Shown: positions 21,101-29,281, counted from the first letter of the stretch. The stretch: 64,000 nt of DNA from CAVYGM01 sp963768025 (GCA_963768025.1 CAVYGM010000035.1:1-64000), one strand, 5' to 3'. Made by a program: numbers and translations. Notes: generated by a model from the sequence alone, not told the origin.

Positions 21101-22205
21101 CGGGATTTCATCCAGCCCGGTAGCGGGGGTAGTAGGCATCAACCCGCTGCCAGTAGTGAATGCCGGGAGCTGCAAAACTATCTACCTGGGCTACGGCGCT
21201 TCCTGCGCCACCCTGACAGCCACCGGTAATGCCCAGAGCTACGCCTGGACGGGGCGGGCTCACCGGTGCCAGCGTGCAGATGTGCCCTACCGCCACCACC
21301 CCCTACACCGTTACGGCCACAAGCGCCGCGGGCTGTACCTCCACCGCCAGCGTAACCGTGGAGGTGCTCGACATCCGCGTGATCAGGAATAATGGCAAGG
21401 TGGAAATATGGCTCGTGTAACGGCAGTAAGTCCGGAAACCAGAAAGGTCAGAGGACGTGGCCGAAACAACTGGAAAAAGGCTGGACGCTGGGGCGATGTG
21501 ACCAGGTACCCTGCACCGGAGCTCCGGTGCCCATCGCTGTGCAGGTGGCCGGCTGTCATTTTATCTACAAAGGCTACGGGGCCACCTGTGTCACGCTGAG
21601 CGCGACGGCCACGGGAGGCTATGGGGAGTGAAATACAACGGGGGCGAGGGCCTCAATGGCAGTAGCGTGCAGGTATGTCCCAAAAAAAGACCAAATACAC
21701 GCTGACGGTGACCGACCAGCACGGCTACGTGGCCACCCGGGAGGTGGAAGTGGAAGTGCTTGACGTATCCTGTGGCAAGGGTACTACCAGCATGGAGCTG
21801 TGCCACGAGGGCAAAACCCTGTGCGTGCCCGTAGGGGAGGTGGCAGCGCACCTGGCGCACGGCGACAAGCTGGGCAAGTGCGGCGACAAGCCCTGCAGGG
21901 CAGTGACGCTTCGCGGCAGGGGGTAGAGGAGCCCGATGAACTGCCGGTAGAGCTTCTGGTAGAAGCCTATCCCAACCCTACGGGCGGGCAGGTGACGCTG
22001 CGGGTGCGGACCTCGGTGCGTGGAACGGGCCTGGCTGGAGGTGCTGGACCTGACGGGCCGGATCATGCAGGCACAGGAGGTAGAGTGGCAAGCGGGTGAC
22101 AACACGCTGAGCTTGGATGTAGGCTCGCAGCCCTCCGGACTGTACATCGTGCGGGCACGCGATGCCGTGGGCCGGCAGGGGGCTGTGCGGGTAATGCGAA
22201 AGTAA
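18186..22205 (+). CDS. Giant exported NHL-RCC1-HYR-Ig protein with type IX sorting domain (several frameshifts)
   Basis: One reconstructed protein of about 1,340 residues. The chosen ATG at 18186 starts a signal peptide (LPLLFLCLSLSMGSSAQ). Six NHL repeats follow (ISTVAGNG...GDGG...RIRKV), then seven RCC1 blades (GQLGDGTTT...TPVQVSGLTG...HSLFLK), two HYR domains (ISCPDNIT, LSCPPDITVT), Ig/PKD-like strands, two Cys-rich modules (EICHNG-like near 21410 and LCHEGKTLCV at about 21800), and a type IX C-terminal domain (EAYPNPTGGQVTLRV, WLEVLDLTGRIMQAQEVEW, PSGLYIVRA). Frame breaks lie near 19275 (RIR to KVGTTPLPV), 19508, 21258, 21412, 21625, 21905 and 22020. The NHL half is clearly AT-richer than the RCC1 half. 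It is likely a surface or secreted protein; ligand unknown. Confidence 0.7.
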
Positions 22206-22410
22206 GGCAGTTGAAGCAGCGGATACTGTTTTTTAAACTGTACCGCCCCCAAATCCTGTATATCACGCGCCTTACCACCCCCCACGGTGCAGAGCCTATC
22301 AAGCTCCAGGTTGAATAATGGGTTTCAAGGCGATTTATATTCCATTGGCATACTATCACACGGGTAGTAAAGGGGTTCCGGAGTTTCCGGTCCCGTTTTT
22401 CGGGACTTGA

Positions 22411-22439
22411 CCCTGACAGGTTTCAGAAACCTGTCAGGG
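22411..22439. repeat. 29-bp palindrome, copy 1
   Basis: CCCTGACAGGTTTC-A-GAAACCTGTCAGGG, a perfect 14-bp inverted repeat around one base. A closely related palindrome is at 23640-23670. Each lies just after a GGGGTTCC hairpin (about 22372-22399 and 23599-23627) and before one of the two paralogous genes, so it belongs to the duplicated unit. Confidence 0.85.
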
Positions 22440-22535
22440 GTACCGTTGGTACAATTTCCGGAAATATTTCACTTCTACCGCTCGCTTTTCTGAAAAAAAA
22501 TCGAGTTACTTACTATCCGGCATTACCACCCTCAT

Positions 22536-23288
22536 ACGAAGCGCACTCGTTACTCCCTCCGGCTCGATTCCCCCTGCTCCCAACCCTGGGACGGCATGAA
22601 GCCTAATTCCACCGGCCGGCACTGCGGGCTGTGCGCCAAAAACGTCGTAGACCTCACCGGGCTGACGGACGATCAAATCCTGGCTTTCCTCAAAAAATCC
22701 GATAGTACCTTTTGCGGCCGCGTCACCGACACCCAGCTCAACCGCCCCTTCGTTGGCCGCCCCGAACCTACCCTTTCCGCCCGACTCTTTAACCTGGTGG
22801 CGGGTCTGTTCTTCTAGCCGTGACCGAGAGTAACGCGCAGGAACTGATCGAGCGCAAGTCTACTCCCCTAGTGCAGCTTAGGACGGGAGCAGAGCGGGAC
22901 GCGGCCCATCGAGCCTCCGCCTACACTCAGAAAGTCCACGTCAGGGCCCCGCTTATTCCGGCCGAAACCCACAGCCCGTTCCCGACGCGATTGTGTCCGT
23001 CATGCCTTCCCGCCGCAATGGTTACGCCCGAAGCGGACCGACCGTCCTCACGGATGCGGGAGAGGATCTTTGAGGTATCCCTTACCCGATAGCCTCGTCG
23101 ATCAGCCCGCCCGTCTCGTCGTCGTGCATGTCGCCTATGCGCGCCAGCAGGTACCTCTCCAAGCCGGGGCCCATCCCGAAGTCATTGATGTTATCCTCGC
23201 TCCACCTCCTGTGACCATTTCTACTGGTGGTTTGGTAGTGGTAAAGCGGAAGTGGTGGCGGTTTTGGCGGAAAAGTGGTTTTGGGTGA
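22536..23288 (+). pseudogene. Decayed small Cys-motif protein with carboxypeptidase-regulatory-like domain, copy 1
   Basis: First of two paralogues. The expected start (compare ATG at 23792) reads ACG at 22536, so the start is lost; the frame then reads KRTRYSLRLDSPCSQPWDGM and GRHCGLCAKNVVDLTGLTDD with a CGR motif and LNRPFVGR. It breaks at 22817 inside a hydrophobic segment (LSARLFNLVAGLFF), resumes as AQELIERKSTPLVQLR, and needs a further shift near 22990. It ends with VTISTGGLVVVKRKWWRFWR and a stop at 23288. The HCxxC...CGR N-terminal motif is common in hypothetical Bacteroidota proteins; function unknown. The middle resembles a carboxypeptidase-like regulatory domain (LTDAEGYFEVPL in copy 2). 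Confidence 0.65.
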
Positions 23289-23315
23289 ATGGTTGCGCTT
23301 AAACCAGCAAGATGC

Positions 23316-23338
23316 AACCCTGATTGCAAATCAGGGTT
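23316..23338. repeat. 23-bp hairpin repeat after copy 1
   Basis: AACCCTGATT-GCA-AATCAGGGTT, a perfect 10-bp inverted repeat. With its flanks (GATGC before, AGCGGGG after) it is identical to 24718-24740, which follows copy 2. Confidence 0.85.
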
Positions 23339-23339
23339 A

Positions 23340-23486
23340 GCGGGGTGCTGGAAGTGGTGGATATGCAGGGCCACCGCCATGGAGCAAGGGCCTGCGCGGC
23401 GAAGGCTGGCACAGCGAGCGCGTGAGCCTGTAATTGGGGGATAAGGTGGCTGCGCCAGGAGGGAGCCTTCACATTAAGCGGGTGTG
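23340..23486 (+). pseudogene. Orphan fragment of a type IX secretion C-terminal sorting domain
   Basis: With one shift near 23385 and an in-frame TAA near 23432, the translation gives VLEVVDMQGH, then WSKGLRGEGWHSERVSL, then LGDKVAAPGGSLHIKRV and a stop. This matches the last strands of type A sorting domains (DLxGR...EGWH...L...GxxxxRV), like the true domain at 22020-22205. No passenger domain is attached, so it is a leftover of a secreted protein gene, probably deleted during the duplication around it. Confidence 0.45.
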
Positions 23487-23639
23487 ATCACAGATAGCGG
23501 TTCGGCGTATGAACGTCGGCATTATACGCTCCGGACGGCTTAACCTGGCAGTCAGTTATCCGCTTTCGGAGGGAGGCTTTTTTTCTGTTTTTTTGAAACG
23601 GGGTTCCGGGTTTGGCCGGGCCCCGGTTTTTGTCGCATA

Positions 23640-23670
23640 CACCTGACAGGTTTCCAAAACCTGTCAGGTG
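23640..23670. repeat. 31-bp palindrome, copy 2
   Basis: CACCTGACAGGTTT-CCA-AAACCTGTCAGGTG, a 14-bp inverted repeat sharing the core CTGACAGGTTT/AAACCTGTCAG with the palindrome at 22411-22439. Confidence 0.85.
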
Positions 23671-23791
23671 GAAGGAGGGAGGGAAGACAGTCCGGGCTAG
23701 CCTTGGTACAGATTCCCGGAAAATTGTGCCCCTTTACGCTGGCTTATTTAACAAAAAATGAGTTACTTACTCCCGGCATTTTCCGCTCCCC

Positions 23792-24688
23792 ATGAAACGC
23801 ACCCGCTACTCCATACGGCTCGAATAACCCCTGTTCCCACCCTTGGGAGAGCATGACGCCTATTTCCACGGGCCGACACTGTGGGCTGTGCGCCAAAAAT
23901 GTGGTCGACCTCAGCGGCCTGACGGACGATCAGGTACTGACTCTCATCAAAAATTCCGGTAGTCAATTTTGTGGGCGCGTAACCCAAACCCAGCTCAATC
24001 GCCCACTCGTTGGCCGCACCGAACCTACCCTTTCCGCCCGACTCTTTAACCTGGTGGCGGGTCTGTTCTTTCTGGCCAGTACCGAGAGTCACGCGCAGGA
24101 GCTGATCGAGCGCAAGCCTATTCCTGTGATGCAGCTTCCGACGGGAGCAGAGCGGGACGCGGCCCAACGAGCCTCCGCCTACACTCAGAAAGTCCACGTC
24201 AGGGCCCGGCTTATTTCGGCCGAAACCCAGCAGCACCGCAGGAACTGATCGAGCGCAAACCTATTCCCGTGATGCAGCTTCCGACGGGAGCAGAGCGGGA
24301 CGCGGCCCAACGAGCCTCCGCCTACACTCAGAAAGTCCACGTCAGGGCCCGGCTTATTTCGGCCGAAACCCAGCAACCCGTTCCCAACGCGATTGTGTCC
24401 GTCATGCCCCCCCTCCGCAATGGTTACGCCCGAAGCGGACCGACCGTCCTCACGGATGCGGAAGGGTACTTCGAGGTACCCCTGCCCGATAGCCTCGTGG
24501 ATCAGCCCGCCCGACTCGTCGTCGTGCATGTCAAGTATGCGCGCCAGCAGGTACCTCTCCAAGCCGGAGCCTATCCCGAAGTCATTGAGTTGCTCCCTGC
24601 TCCACCTCCTGTGACCATTTCTACCGGTGGTTTGGTGGTGGTGAAGCGGAAGTGGTGGCAGTTTTGGCGGAAAAGTGGTTCTGGGTGA
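23792..24688 (+). pseudogene. Small Cys-motif protein with carboxypeptidase-regulatory-like domain, copy 2 (frameshifted)
   Basis: Second paralogue, better preserved. ATG at 23792 gives MKRTRYSIRL; a one-base shift near 23821 leads to NPCSHPWESMTPISTGRHC and GLCAKNVVDLSGLTDDQVLT. FCGRVTQTQLNRPLVGR and one hydrophobic segment (FNLVAGLFFLASTESHAQ) follow, then KVHVRARLISAETQQPVPNA, NGYARSGPTVLTDAEGYFEV and the basic tail VVVKRKWWQFWRK. A 143-bp direct duplication (24098-24240 and 24241-24383) inserts a repeated segment and shifts the frame. The two Cys pairs (HCGLC, CGR) suggest a metal- or redox-binding knuckle; function unknown. Without the duplication the product would be about 250 residues. 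Confidence 0.65.
24098..24383. repeat. 143-bp tandem duplication inside copy 2
   Basis: The segment with CTGATCGAGCGCAA, then GCAGAGCGGGACGCGGCCCA, then GGCCGAAACCCAG occurs twice with a 143-base offset (for example 24101 and 24244). Since 143 is not a multiple of three, it breaks the gene. The two units are almost identical, so the event is recent or an assembly artefact. From 24741 to 25030 I see nothing recognisable. Confidence 0.8.
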
Positions 24689-24717
24689 ATGATCGCGTTG
24701 AAAACGCTAGGAGATGC

Positions 24718-24740
24718 AACCCTGATTGCAAATCAGGGTT
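24718..24740. repeat. 23-bp hairpin repeat after copy 2
   Basis: AACCCTGATT-GCA-AATCAGGGTT, identical to 23316-23338 with matching flanks. It marks the 3' end of the duplicated unit. Confidence 0.85.
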
Positions 24741-25030
24741 AGCGGGGTTTTACCAATCGGAGCAGGAGCGGGTAACCGATCTCAACTGAATCGGGGAAAA
24801 GTACTCTACCCGGCAGGTAGGCTGGACTCCGCTCGTTCGATTTCCTTTTTAACAGCACGAGGTTGGCTACCTCACCTCAGTTTGCCTCTTTTTGCTAGCA
24901 AAATTTGATTTGCGAGTCGTGGTCTCCGATACGCTGGCCCACAAGCGGACTCCGCCCGGTTGCGAACTTGCGGGGGGTGAGGGGAATATTAACCTCTGTC
25001 AGAGAACTTATTATAGGATCTGCTGGTTGC

Positions 25031-26593
25031 TTATTTGAGCTTTATCACCCAGAGATCACTTTCTCCCCTGGTATCTTCGGACTTATCGCCTGAGGTTTTG
25101 CTCATCGATCTGCCCCCCAGCAAATAGCCGCCATCGGGAGTGGCGACCAGTGAGGTAAGGTAGTCATCCCGATTGCCGCCTAAAGTGTGATCCCATTGTA
25201 GATTTCCGTCCGCGCTGATCTTCACGATCCAATAATCGCTGGCCCCCTTTACATTCTCCGACTTATCGGCGGAAGCGTTAGAAAAAGAATTCCCGCCCAA
25301 GAGAAAACCTCCCCCCGGGGCAACTTTGATGGAAATAAGCCCATCACTTTCCTGTCCGCCATAGGTTTTATCCCATTGCTTAGTGCCATCGGTCCCTATT
25401 TTGATGATCCAGTAGTCATTTCCACCTTTATTATCTTGGGATTTATCCCCGGAAGCCGGAGAGTCCGAAATACCCCCTAACAGGAAACCACCATCCGCCG
25501 TAGCAATCATGGAAGAAACCCCATCATATCCCGTTCCGCCGTAGGTTCTATCCCATTGCTTTGCGCCACCGGCCCCTATTTTGATGATCCAGTAGTCACT
25601 CTTGCCTTTACTGTCTAGTGATTTATCCCCAGAAGCCGGAGAGTCCGAATACCCCCCCAACAGGAAACCACCATCCGCCGTAGCAATCATGGAAGAAACC
25701 CCATCATATCCCGTTCCGCCGTAGGTTCTATCCCATTGCTTTGCGCCACCGGCCCCTATTTTGATGATCCAGCAGTCACTCTTGCCTTTACTGTCTAGTG
25801 ATTTATCCCCAGAAGCCGGAGAGTCCGAATACCCCCCCAACAGGAAACCACCATCCGCCGTAGCAATCATGGAAGAAAGCCCATCATATCCCGTTCCGCC
25901 GTAGGTTCTATCCCATTGCTTCGCACCATCGGCCCCTATTTTGATGATCCAGTAGTCAAGACCGCCATTATTGTCCTGTGATTTGTCGCCGGAAATTCGA
26001 GAGTTTGAATACCCCCCCAACAGGAAACCACCATCCGCCGTAGCGATCAGGGAAGAAAGCCAATCATCGAAGTTTCCGGCATACGTTTTCTCCCATTGCT
26101 GCGCGCCATCGGCCCCTATCTTCACGAGATGATAATCAACTTCAGAGTAGTTTTCTTCATTCCCAGCGTACGATAGCCCCCCTAAGAGGTATCCCCCGTC
26201 AAGGGTGGACACCATCGATTGTAAATGCTCACTGAGCCCGCCGCCAAAGGATTTATCCCAGACTTTACCTAAGGTGTTAATCTTAACACGTTGAGTCGCC
26301 TGATGGCTGCCTCCTGCCCCCTGCACCATTAGCTTTACCTCGTATTGCCCGACCTTGGAGTAGGTATGCCGGGGGTTGGCCTCGGTGGAGGTCTGCCCAT
26401 CGCCAAATTCCCACAAATAGGTAGTAGCATGGCGGGAGGTGCTGGTAAACACCACTTCACAGGGTGCTTTGCAACCATTGTTGTGCGGTATGAATTCCGC
26501 CATCGGTCTAACAGCCGGCTCAGAAGGCTCGACACTTTGGCCACATTCAGTAAAAAGAGTAAGGAGCGCGAGAAAAGTGAAAGCTGGTTTCAT
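25031..26593 (-). CDS. Exported PKD-domain protein with near-identical beta-propeller repeats
   Basis: A 520-residue envelope or secreted protein. I choose the ATG at 26593 because it opens a signal sequence (MKPAFTFLALLTLF) just before a Cys; the TEC box is a poor lipobox, so lipid attachment is uncertain. A PKD domain follows (TTYLWEFGDGQTSTEANPRH). Then come about seven repeats of near 60 residues built on GGxxxD-x-SSMIATADGGFLLGG and KSDYWIIKIGAGGAKQWDRT. These propeller-like repeats are common in Cytophagales surface proteins that report 'GGYLLGG' motifs. Three central repeats are almost identical at DNA level. No partner genes are evident. Confidence 0.8.
   Translation of the reverse strand: MKPAFTFLALLTLFTECGQSVEPSEPAVRPMAEFIPHNNGCKAPCEVVFTSTSRHATTYLWEFGDGQTSTEANPRHTYSKVGQYEVKLMVQGAGGSHQATQRVKINTLGKVWDKSFGGGLSEHLQSMVSTLDGGYLLGGLSYAGNEENYSEVDYHLVKIGADGAQQWEKTYAGNFDDWLSSLIATADGGFLLGGYSNSRISGDKSQDNNGGLDYWIIKIGADGAKQWDRTYGGTGYDGLSSMIATADGGFLLGGYSDSPASGDKSLDSKGKSDCWIIKIGAGGAKQWDRTYGGTGYDGVSSMIATADGGFLLGGYSDSPASGDKSLDSKGKSDYWIIKIGAGGAKQWDRTYGGTGYDGVSSMIATADGGFLLGGISDSPASGDKSQDNKGGNDYWIIKIGTDGTKQWDKTYGGQESDGLISIKVAPGGGFLLGGNSFSNASADKSENVKGASDYWIVKISADGNLQWDHTLGGNRDDYLTSLVATPDGGYLLGGRSMSKTSGDKSEDTRGESDLWVIKLK
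25450..26060. repeat. 180-bp coding tandem repeats
   Basis: Units with a 180-bp period (anchor AGGAAACCACCATCCGCCGT at about 25482, 25662, 25842 and 26022) lie within the propeller gene. The units at 25480-25839 are nearly identical over the full length and the outer ones diverge. The period is a multiple of three, so copy number can change without breaking the frame. Confidence 0.85.
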
Positions 26594-26862
26594 GATGATT
26601 CGACGTTTAAAGGGATGTCTTAGGATGAGCAGGCTACCCATACCTTCCTACGGTCCAGCTCATCGCTTTAGAATTTTAGAACTTAGTCTTTTCCGAGCAG
26701 AAACAATACGTATGTAGTCTGATAATGAATCAAATATACACAGCCCCAAGGGTTTAATTTAGCGTAGAAATACCTAATTTATTGATCGGGTTTCATTTTT
26801 ATTGAAATGTTCCGCTTGGCAAACCGTACGGCATAAACGGCCAAGGCGCGAGCCTTCGCAAA

Positions 26863-27246
26863 TCAACACCTACTCACTCGCCCCCTATCGGTTCGCTGAT
26901 AGTAGTACTTAGCTTGAGCTTCAATGTTCAACCCACTTCCAGAGATACCTTCGTTGGCAGTTCGTGCCATTTTATCGTTGTTTATTACGTACTTACAATC
27001 TTTTTGTCCGTATTGAACAGAGTACCCCCGATGAGTCCAGGCGCAATACGTCACAATCCAGTCACTGTCGTAAGGAATATCCTTGATGAATTTGCCGGGT
27101 TCTTCGTAGTAAGGCACAGAAACAGCACTGAGAAAATGAGTCTGATTCCAGGCCGCTTCTGACCGTGCGTCAAGCACAATCATGCCTGCATGATCCTTTG
27201 AGGCTTTGATAGGATGTTCGACAGGTAGGTAGCGCCCCTCACGCAA
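26863..27246 (-). pseudogene. Rhodanese-like domain remnant
   Basis: The minus-strand frame reads KFTLREGRYLPVEHPIKASK, IVLDARSEAAWNQTHFLSAV, SVPYYEEPGKFIKDIPYDSD and WIVTYCAW. This is the rhodanese core up to the active-site loop, in the style of Bacteroidota proteins where a rhodanese domain follows a haem domain. The loop, normally YCACPH, reads YCAWTHRG, and the last strands (LDEG...W) have been replaced by unrelated sequence, so the domain is truncated and probably inactive. Coding similarity continues upstream to about 27290 (PYERLCIEPHNKAPKFTLRE) without a clear start. It may be a relic of deletion. Confidence 0.5.
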
Positions 27247-27567
27247 TGTAAACTTGGGTGCTTTGTTGTGGGGTTCAATACATAGTCTTTCGTAGGGGTT
27301 CCGTGACGGTCAGTGAATCGGGAGCACTTCACTTGCCCTAGCCGGGTCGCACCTGATTTGCAATCGGGGCGGTATCCCCTAGCGTCTGTGACGCGAGTAG
27401 TGAAATGCTACTCTATCTTGGTGCCTCCCGCCTCTATTGTTTTGTCTGTGCCCAATAAGTAACAATTACAACCCGGTCCGGCAATTGAACAAACCACCGA
27501 ATGACACCAAACCCGTTCCGTACCTATTTTGGCGGTGGAAAACCACTATAAAAAGTACATATTTTGA
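27247..27567. other. Intergenic region
   Basis: No complete gene. It holds the coding-like upstream part of the rhodanese remnant to about 27290. The word AGCGTCTGTGAC at 27381-27392 also occurs at 404-415; both follow a CCTGATTT- or CTGATTTGC-type stretch. This may be a dispersed intergenic repeat, only partly visible here. Confidence 0.4.
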
Positions 27568-27618
27568 CTTTTCTATTCGACAAAAAATCTTTATATTTGT
27601 CTTTTCTATTCGACAAAA
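27568..27618 (+). promoter_or_regulatory. Promoter and repeated operator-like sites of the ATPase gene
   Basis: An 18-base sequence, CTTTTCTATTCGACAAAA, occurs exactly twice, at 27568-27585 and 27601-27618, 33 bases apart (about three helical turns). The second copy completes an inverted repeat TTTGTC-N10-GACAAA (27596-27617). TATATTTG at 27592-27599 matches the Bacteroidota -7 box and sits between the repeats. The ATG follows at 27620. A regulator bound to both sites would cover the promoter, so autoregulation is a reasonable guess. Confidence 0.6.
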
Positions 27619-27619
27619 T

Positions 27620-28810
27620 ATGGAAACGCTGTTTGAATTTCAGGGCAATGTGCTTCGTTACGTGAGCAATTCATTTCGCCGGTATCTGCATCGAAAGATC
27701 AATTGGGAGCAGCGGATGATCGGCATCAAAGGGCCGAGGGGGGCGGGCAAAACTACCCTGATGTTACAATACCTGAAATTTGACCTGGGACTGCCTGCCG
27801 ACGCCCTGTACATCACCGCTGATCATACCTGGTTTTATAGTCATACCCTGCTGGATACCGCCATGGAATGGCACAAACAGGGAGGGCGGCTACTGCTGAT
27901 CGACGAAGTACACAAGTACCCGAACTGGTCGAGGGAGTTGAAGAATATCTACGATGGGCTGCCGGAGATGCGGGTGGTGTTTTCAGCCTCGTCGGCCCTG
28001 GACCTCTACCGGGGCGATGCGGACCTCAGCCGCCGGGCATTTTCTTATACTTTGGCCGGACTCTCTTTCCGGGAGTACCTTTCCTTTACCACGAAACAAT
28101 CATTTGCTACTTTACTTTGGGAAGAAATTACTACGCAGCATCAGGCTTTCGCCAGGCAGGTAGTGGATGAATTACACCCTCTACCCATTTTCAAAGCCTA
28201 CTTACAGAAAGGATATTTACCCATTATTGCGGAAGGTGAAGACGAGTATTTGCCCAAATTACAGCAAATTATTTCGGCTACAGTTGATACCGACCTGGCC
28301 TACATAGCCTCCTATAACGCGGGTACGGCCATCAAAGTAAAGAAGTTGCTCGGGGTGCTGGCGGAGTCGGTGCCTTTCAAACCCAATATTTCGGCCCTGG
28401 CCCAGAAACTTGATTTAAGCCGGGATAGCGTGTACCAGTACATCTACCAGCTACGCGATGCCCGGCTGATCAATACCCTTTCAGCGGAGGGTAAAGGCGT
28501 TTCTACTTTGCAAAAGCCCGACAAAATCTACCTCGAAAATCCTAATCTGGCGTACGCTCTGCGGGAAAATCCGGATATAGGCACGATCCGCGAAACATTC
28601 CTGCTGGGACAGCTCCTGAATCTTGGCCGGGAAGTACAGGCTCCCAAATCCGGTGATTTTTTTTGCGATGGGCTAACCATTGAAGTAGGAGGCAAAGGGA
28701 AATCTGCGGCTCAGGTAAGGGAGGCAGCCGATTACCTGGTTGCGGCCGACGGTATCGAAACCGGCTTTGGGAAAAAGGTACCCTTGTGGTTATTTGGTTT
28801 TCTGTATTAA
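27620..28810 (+). CDS. AAA-type ATPase with DUF4143-like C-terminal domain
   Basis: A 396-residue cytoplasmic protein. The ATG at 27620 is preferred to the longer frame (27437), which would read through the promoter. Walker A is GIKGPRGAGKTTLMLQYL at about 35-52, Walker B is GGRLLLIDEVHKYPNW, and sensor-like VVFSASSALDLY follows. A middle helical part holds a winged-helix-like segment (ISALAQKLDLSRDSVYQYIY, about residues 255-275) and the C-terminus resembles the DUF4143 nuclease-like domain (SGDFFCDGLTIEVGGKGKSA, with an E-x-G-GKGK pattern). Such ATPases are widespread, poorly understood, and often single transferable genes. The repeated operator upstream and the relics on both sides suggest an insertion hot spot. 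Confidence 0.85.
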   Translation: METLFEFQGNVLRYVSNSFRRYLHRKINWEQRMIGIKGPRGAGKTTLMLQYLKFDLGLPADALYITADHTWFYSHTLLDTAMEWHKQGGRLLLIDEVHKYPNWSRELKNIYDGLPEMRVVFSASSALDLYRGDADLSRRAFSYTLAGLSFREYLSFTTKQSFATLLWEEITTQHQAFARQVVDELHPLPIFKAYLQKGYLPIIAEGEDEYLPKLQQIISATVDTDLAYIASYNAGTAIKVKKLLGVLAESVPFKPNISALAQKLDLSRDSVYQYIYQLRDARLINTLSAEGKGVSTLQKPDKIYLENPNLAYALRENPDIGTIRETFLLGQLLNLGREVQAPKSGDFFCDGLTIEVGGKGKSAAQVREAADYLVAADGIETGFGKKVPLWLFGFLY

Positions 28811-29036
28811 TCAGCGAAGGTAGCTGCTGGGTAAAGCGGCGGATCCGTTAGTGGTAAAAATTATCCCCCACCCGCACGAAATTCTCTCATCCCTGTGGCC
28901 TGAGTCTCTCCAGCATGCCCTAGCTTGGTCACACCTTATTCATAGTCAAAACCGTACGCATCAATCCCTACCACTCATCATTCTGTTTTTTGAAAGAAGG
29001 CCAAATTCACTACTTTACCTTCAAAAAGAAGTAGCC

Positions 29037-29163
29037 ATGAACCTAGATACCGCTGACTAAATCGACCGGTTTACCTATTGGCCGGAGCGCATTGCCCAGG
29101 GCGGAGAAATAATGCCACCCGGCCAGACCGACGATCGCGTGCAATACATTGACGTGCTGTGAC
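29037..29163 (+). pseudogene. Fragment of an NAD-dependent epimerase/dehydratase
   Basis: The translation MNLDTAD stops, then continues in frame as IDRFTYWPERIAQGGEIMPP and GQTDDRVQYIDVL before another stop. The pattern W-P-x-RIA-GGE-PG-DD-QYIDV matches a mid-region of atypical short-chain epimerases (PGDPDDPVQFIDVRDLA). Only about 40 residues remain, without the Rossmann fold, so it is a relic. The rest of 28811-29036 shows nothing recognisable. Confidence 0.4.
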
Positions 29164-29178
29164 GTGGCTATAACTAAA

Positions 29179-29226
29179 CAGCCCGCTCCCGCCAGTAGAA
29201 AACTGACGGGAGCGGGCTGCTATTTT
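29179..29226. terminator. Strong bidirectional terminator hairpin
   Basis: CAGCCCGCTCCCG (29179-29191) / CGGGAGCGGGCTG (29207-29219), extended inward by CAGT/ACTG around AGAAA. It lies about 60 bases past the TonB receptor stop on the minus strand and after the epimerase relic on the plus strand. Confidence 0.8.
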
Positions 29227-29281
29227 CTCACCCTTTTGGGTCTGCACTACTTGCCACGAAAACCCTTCATGGGGATTCGCC

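Noticed and set aside
25450..26060. CRISPR array
   Set aside because: The repeats are 180-bp coding units in frame, without unique spacers or short repeats.
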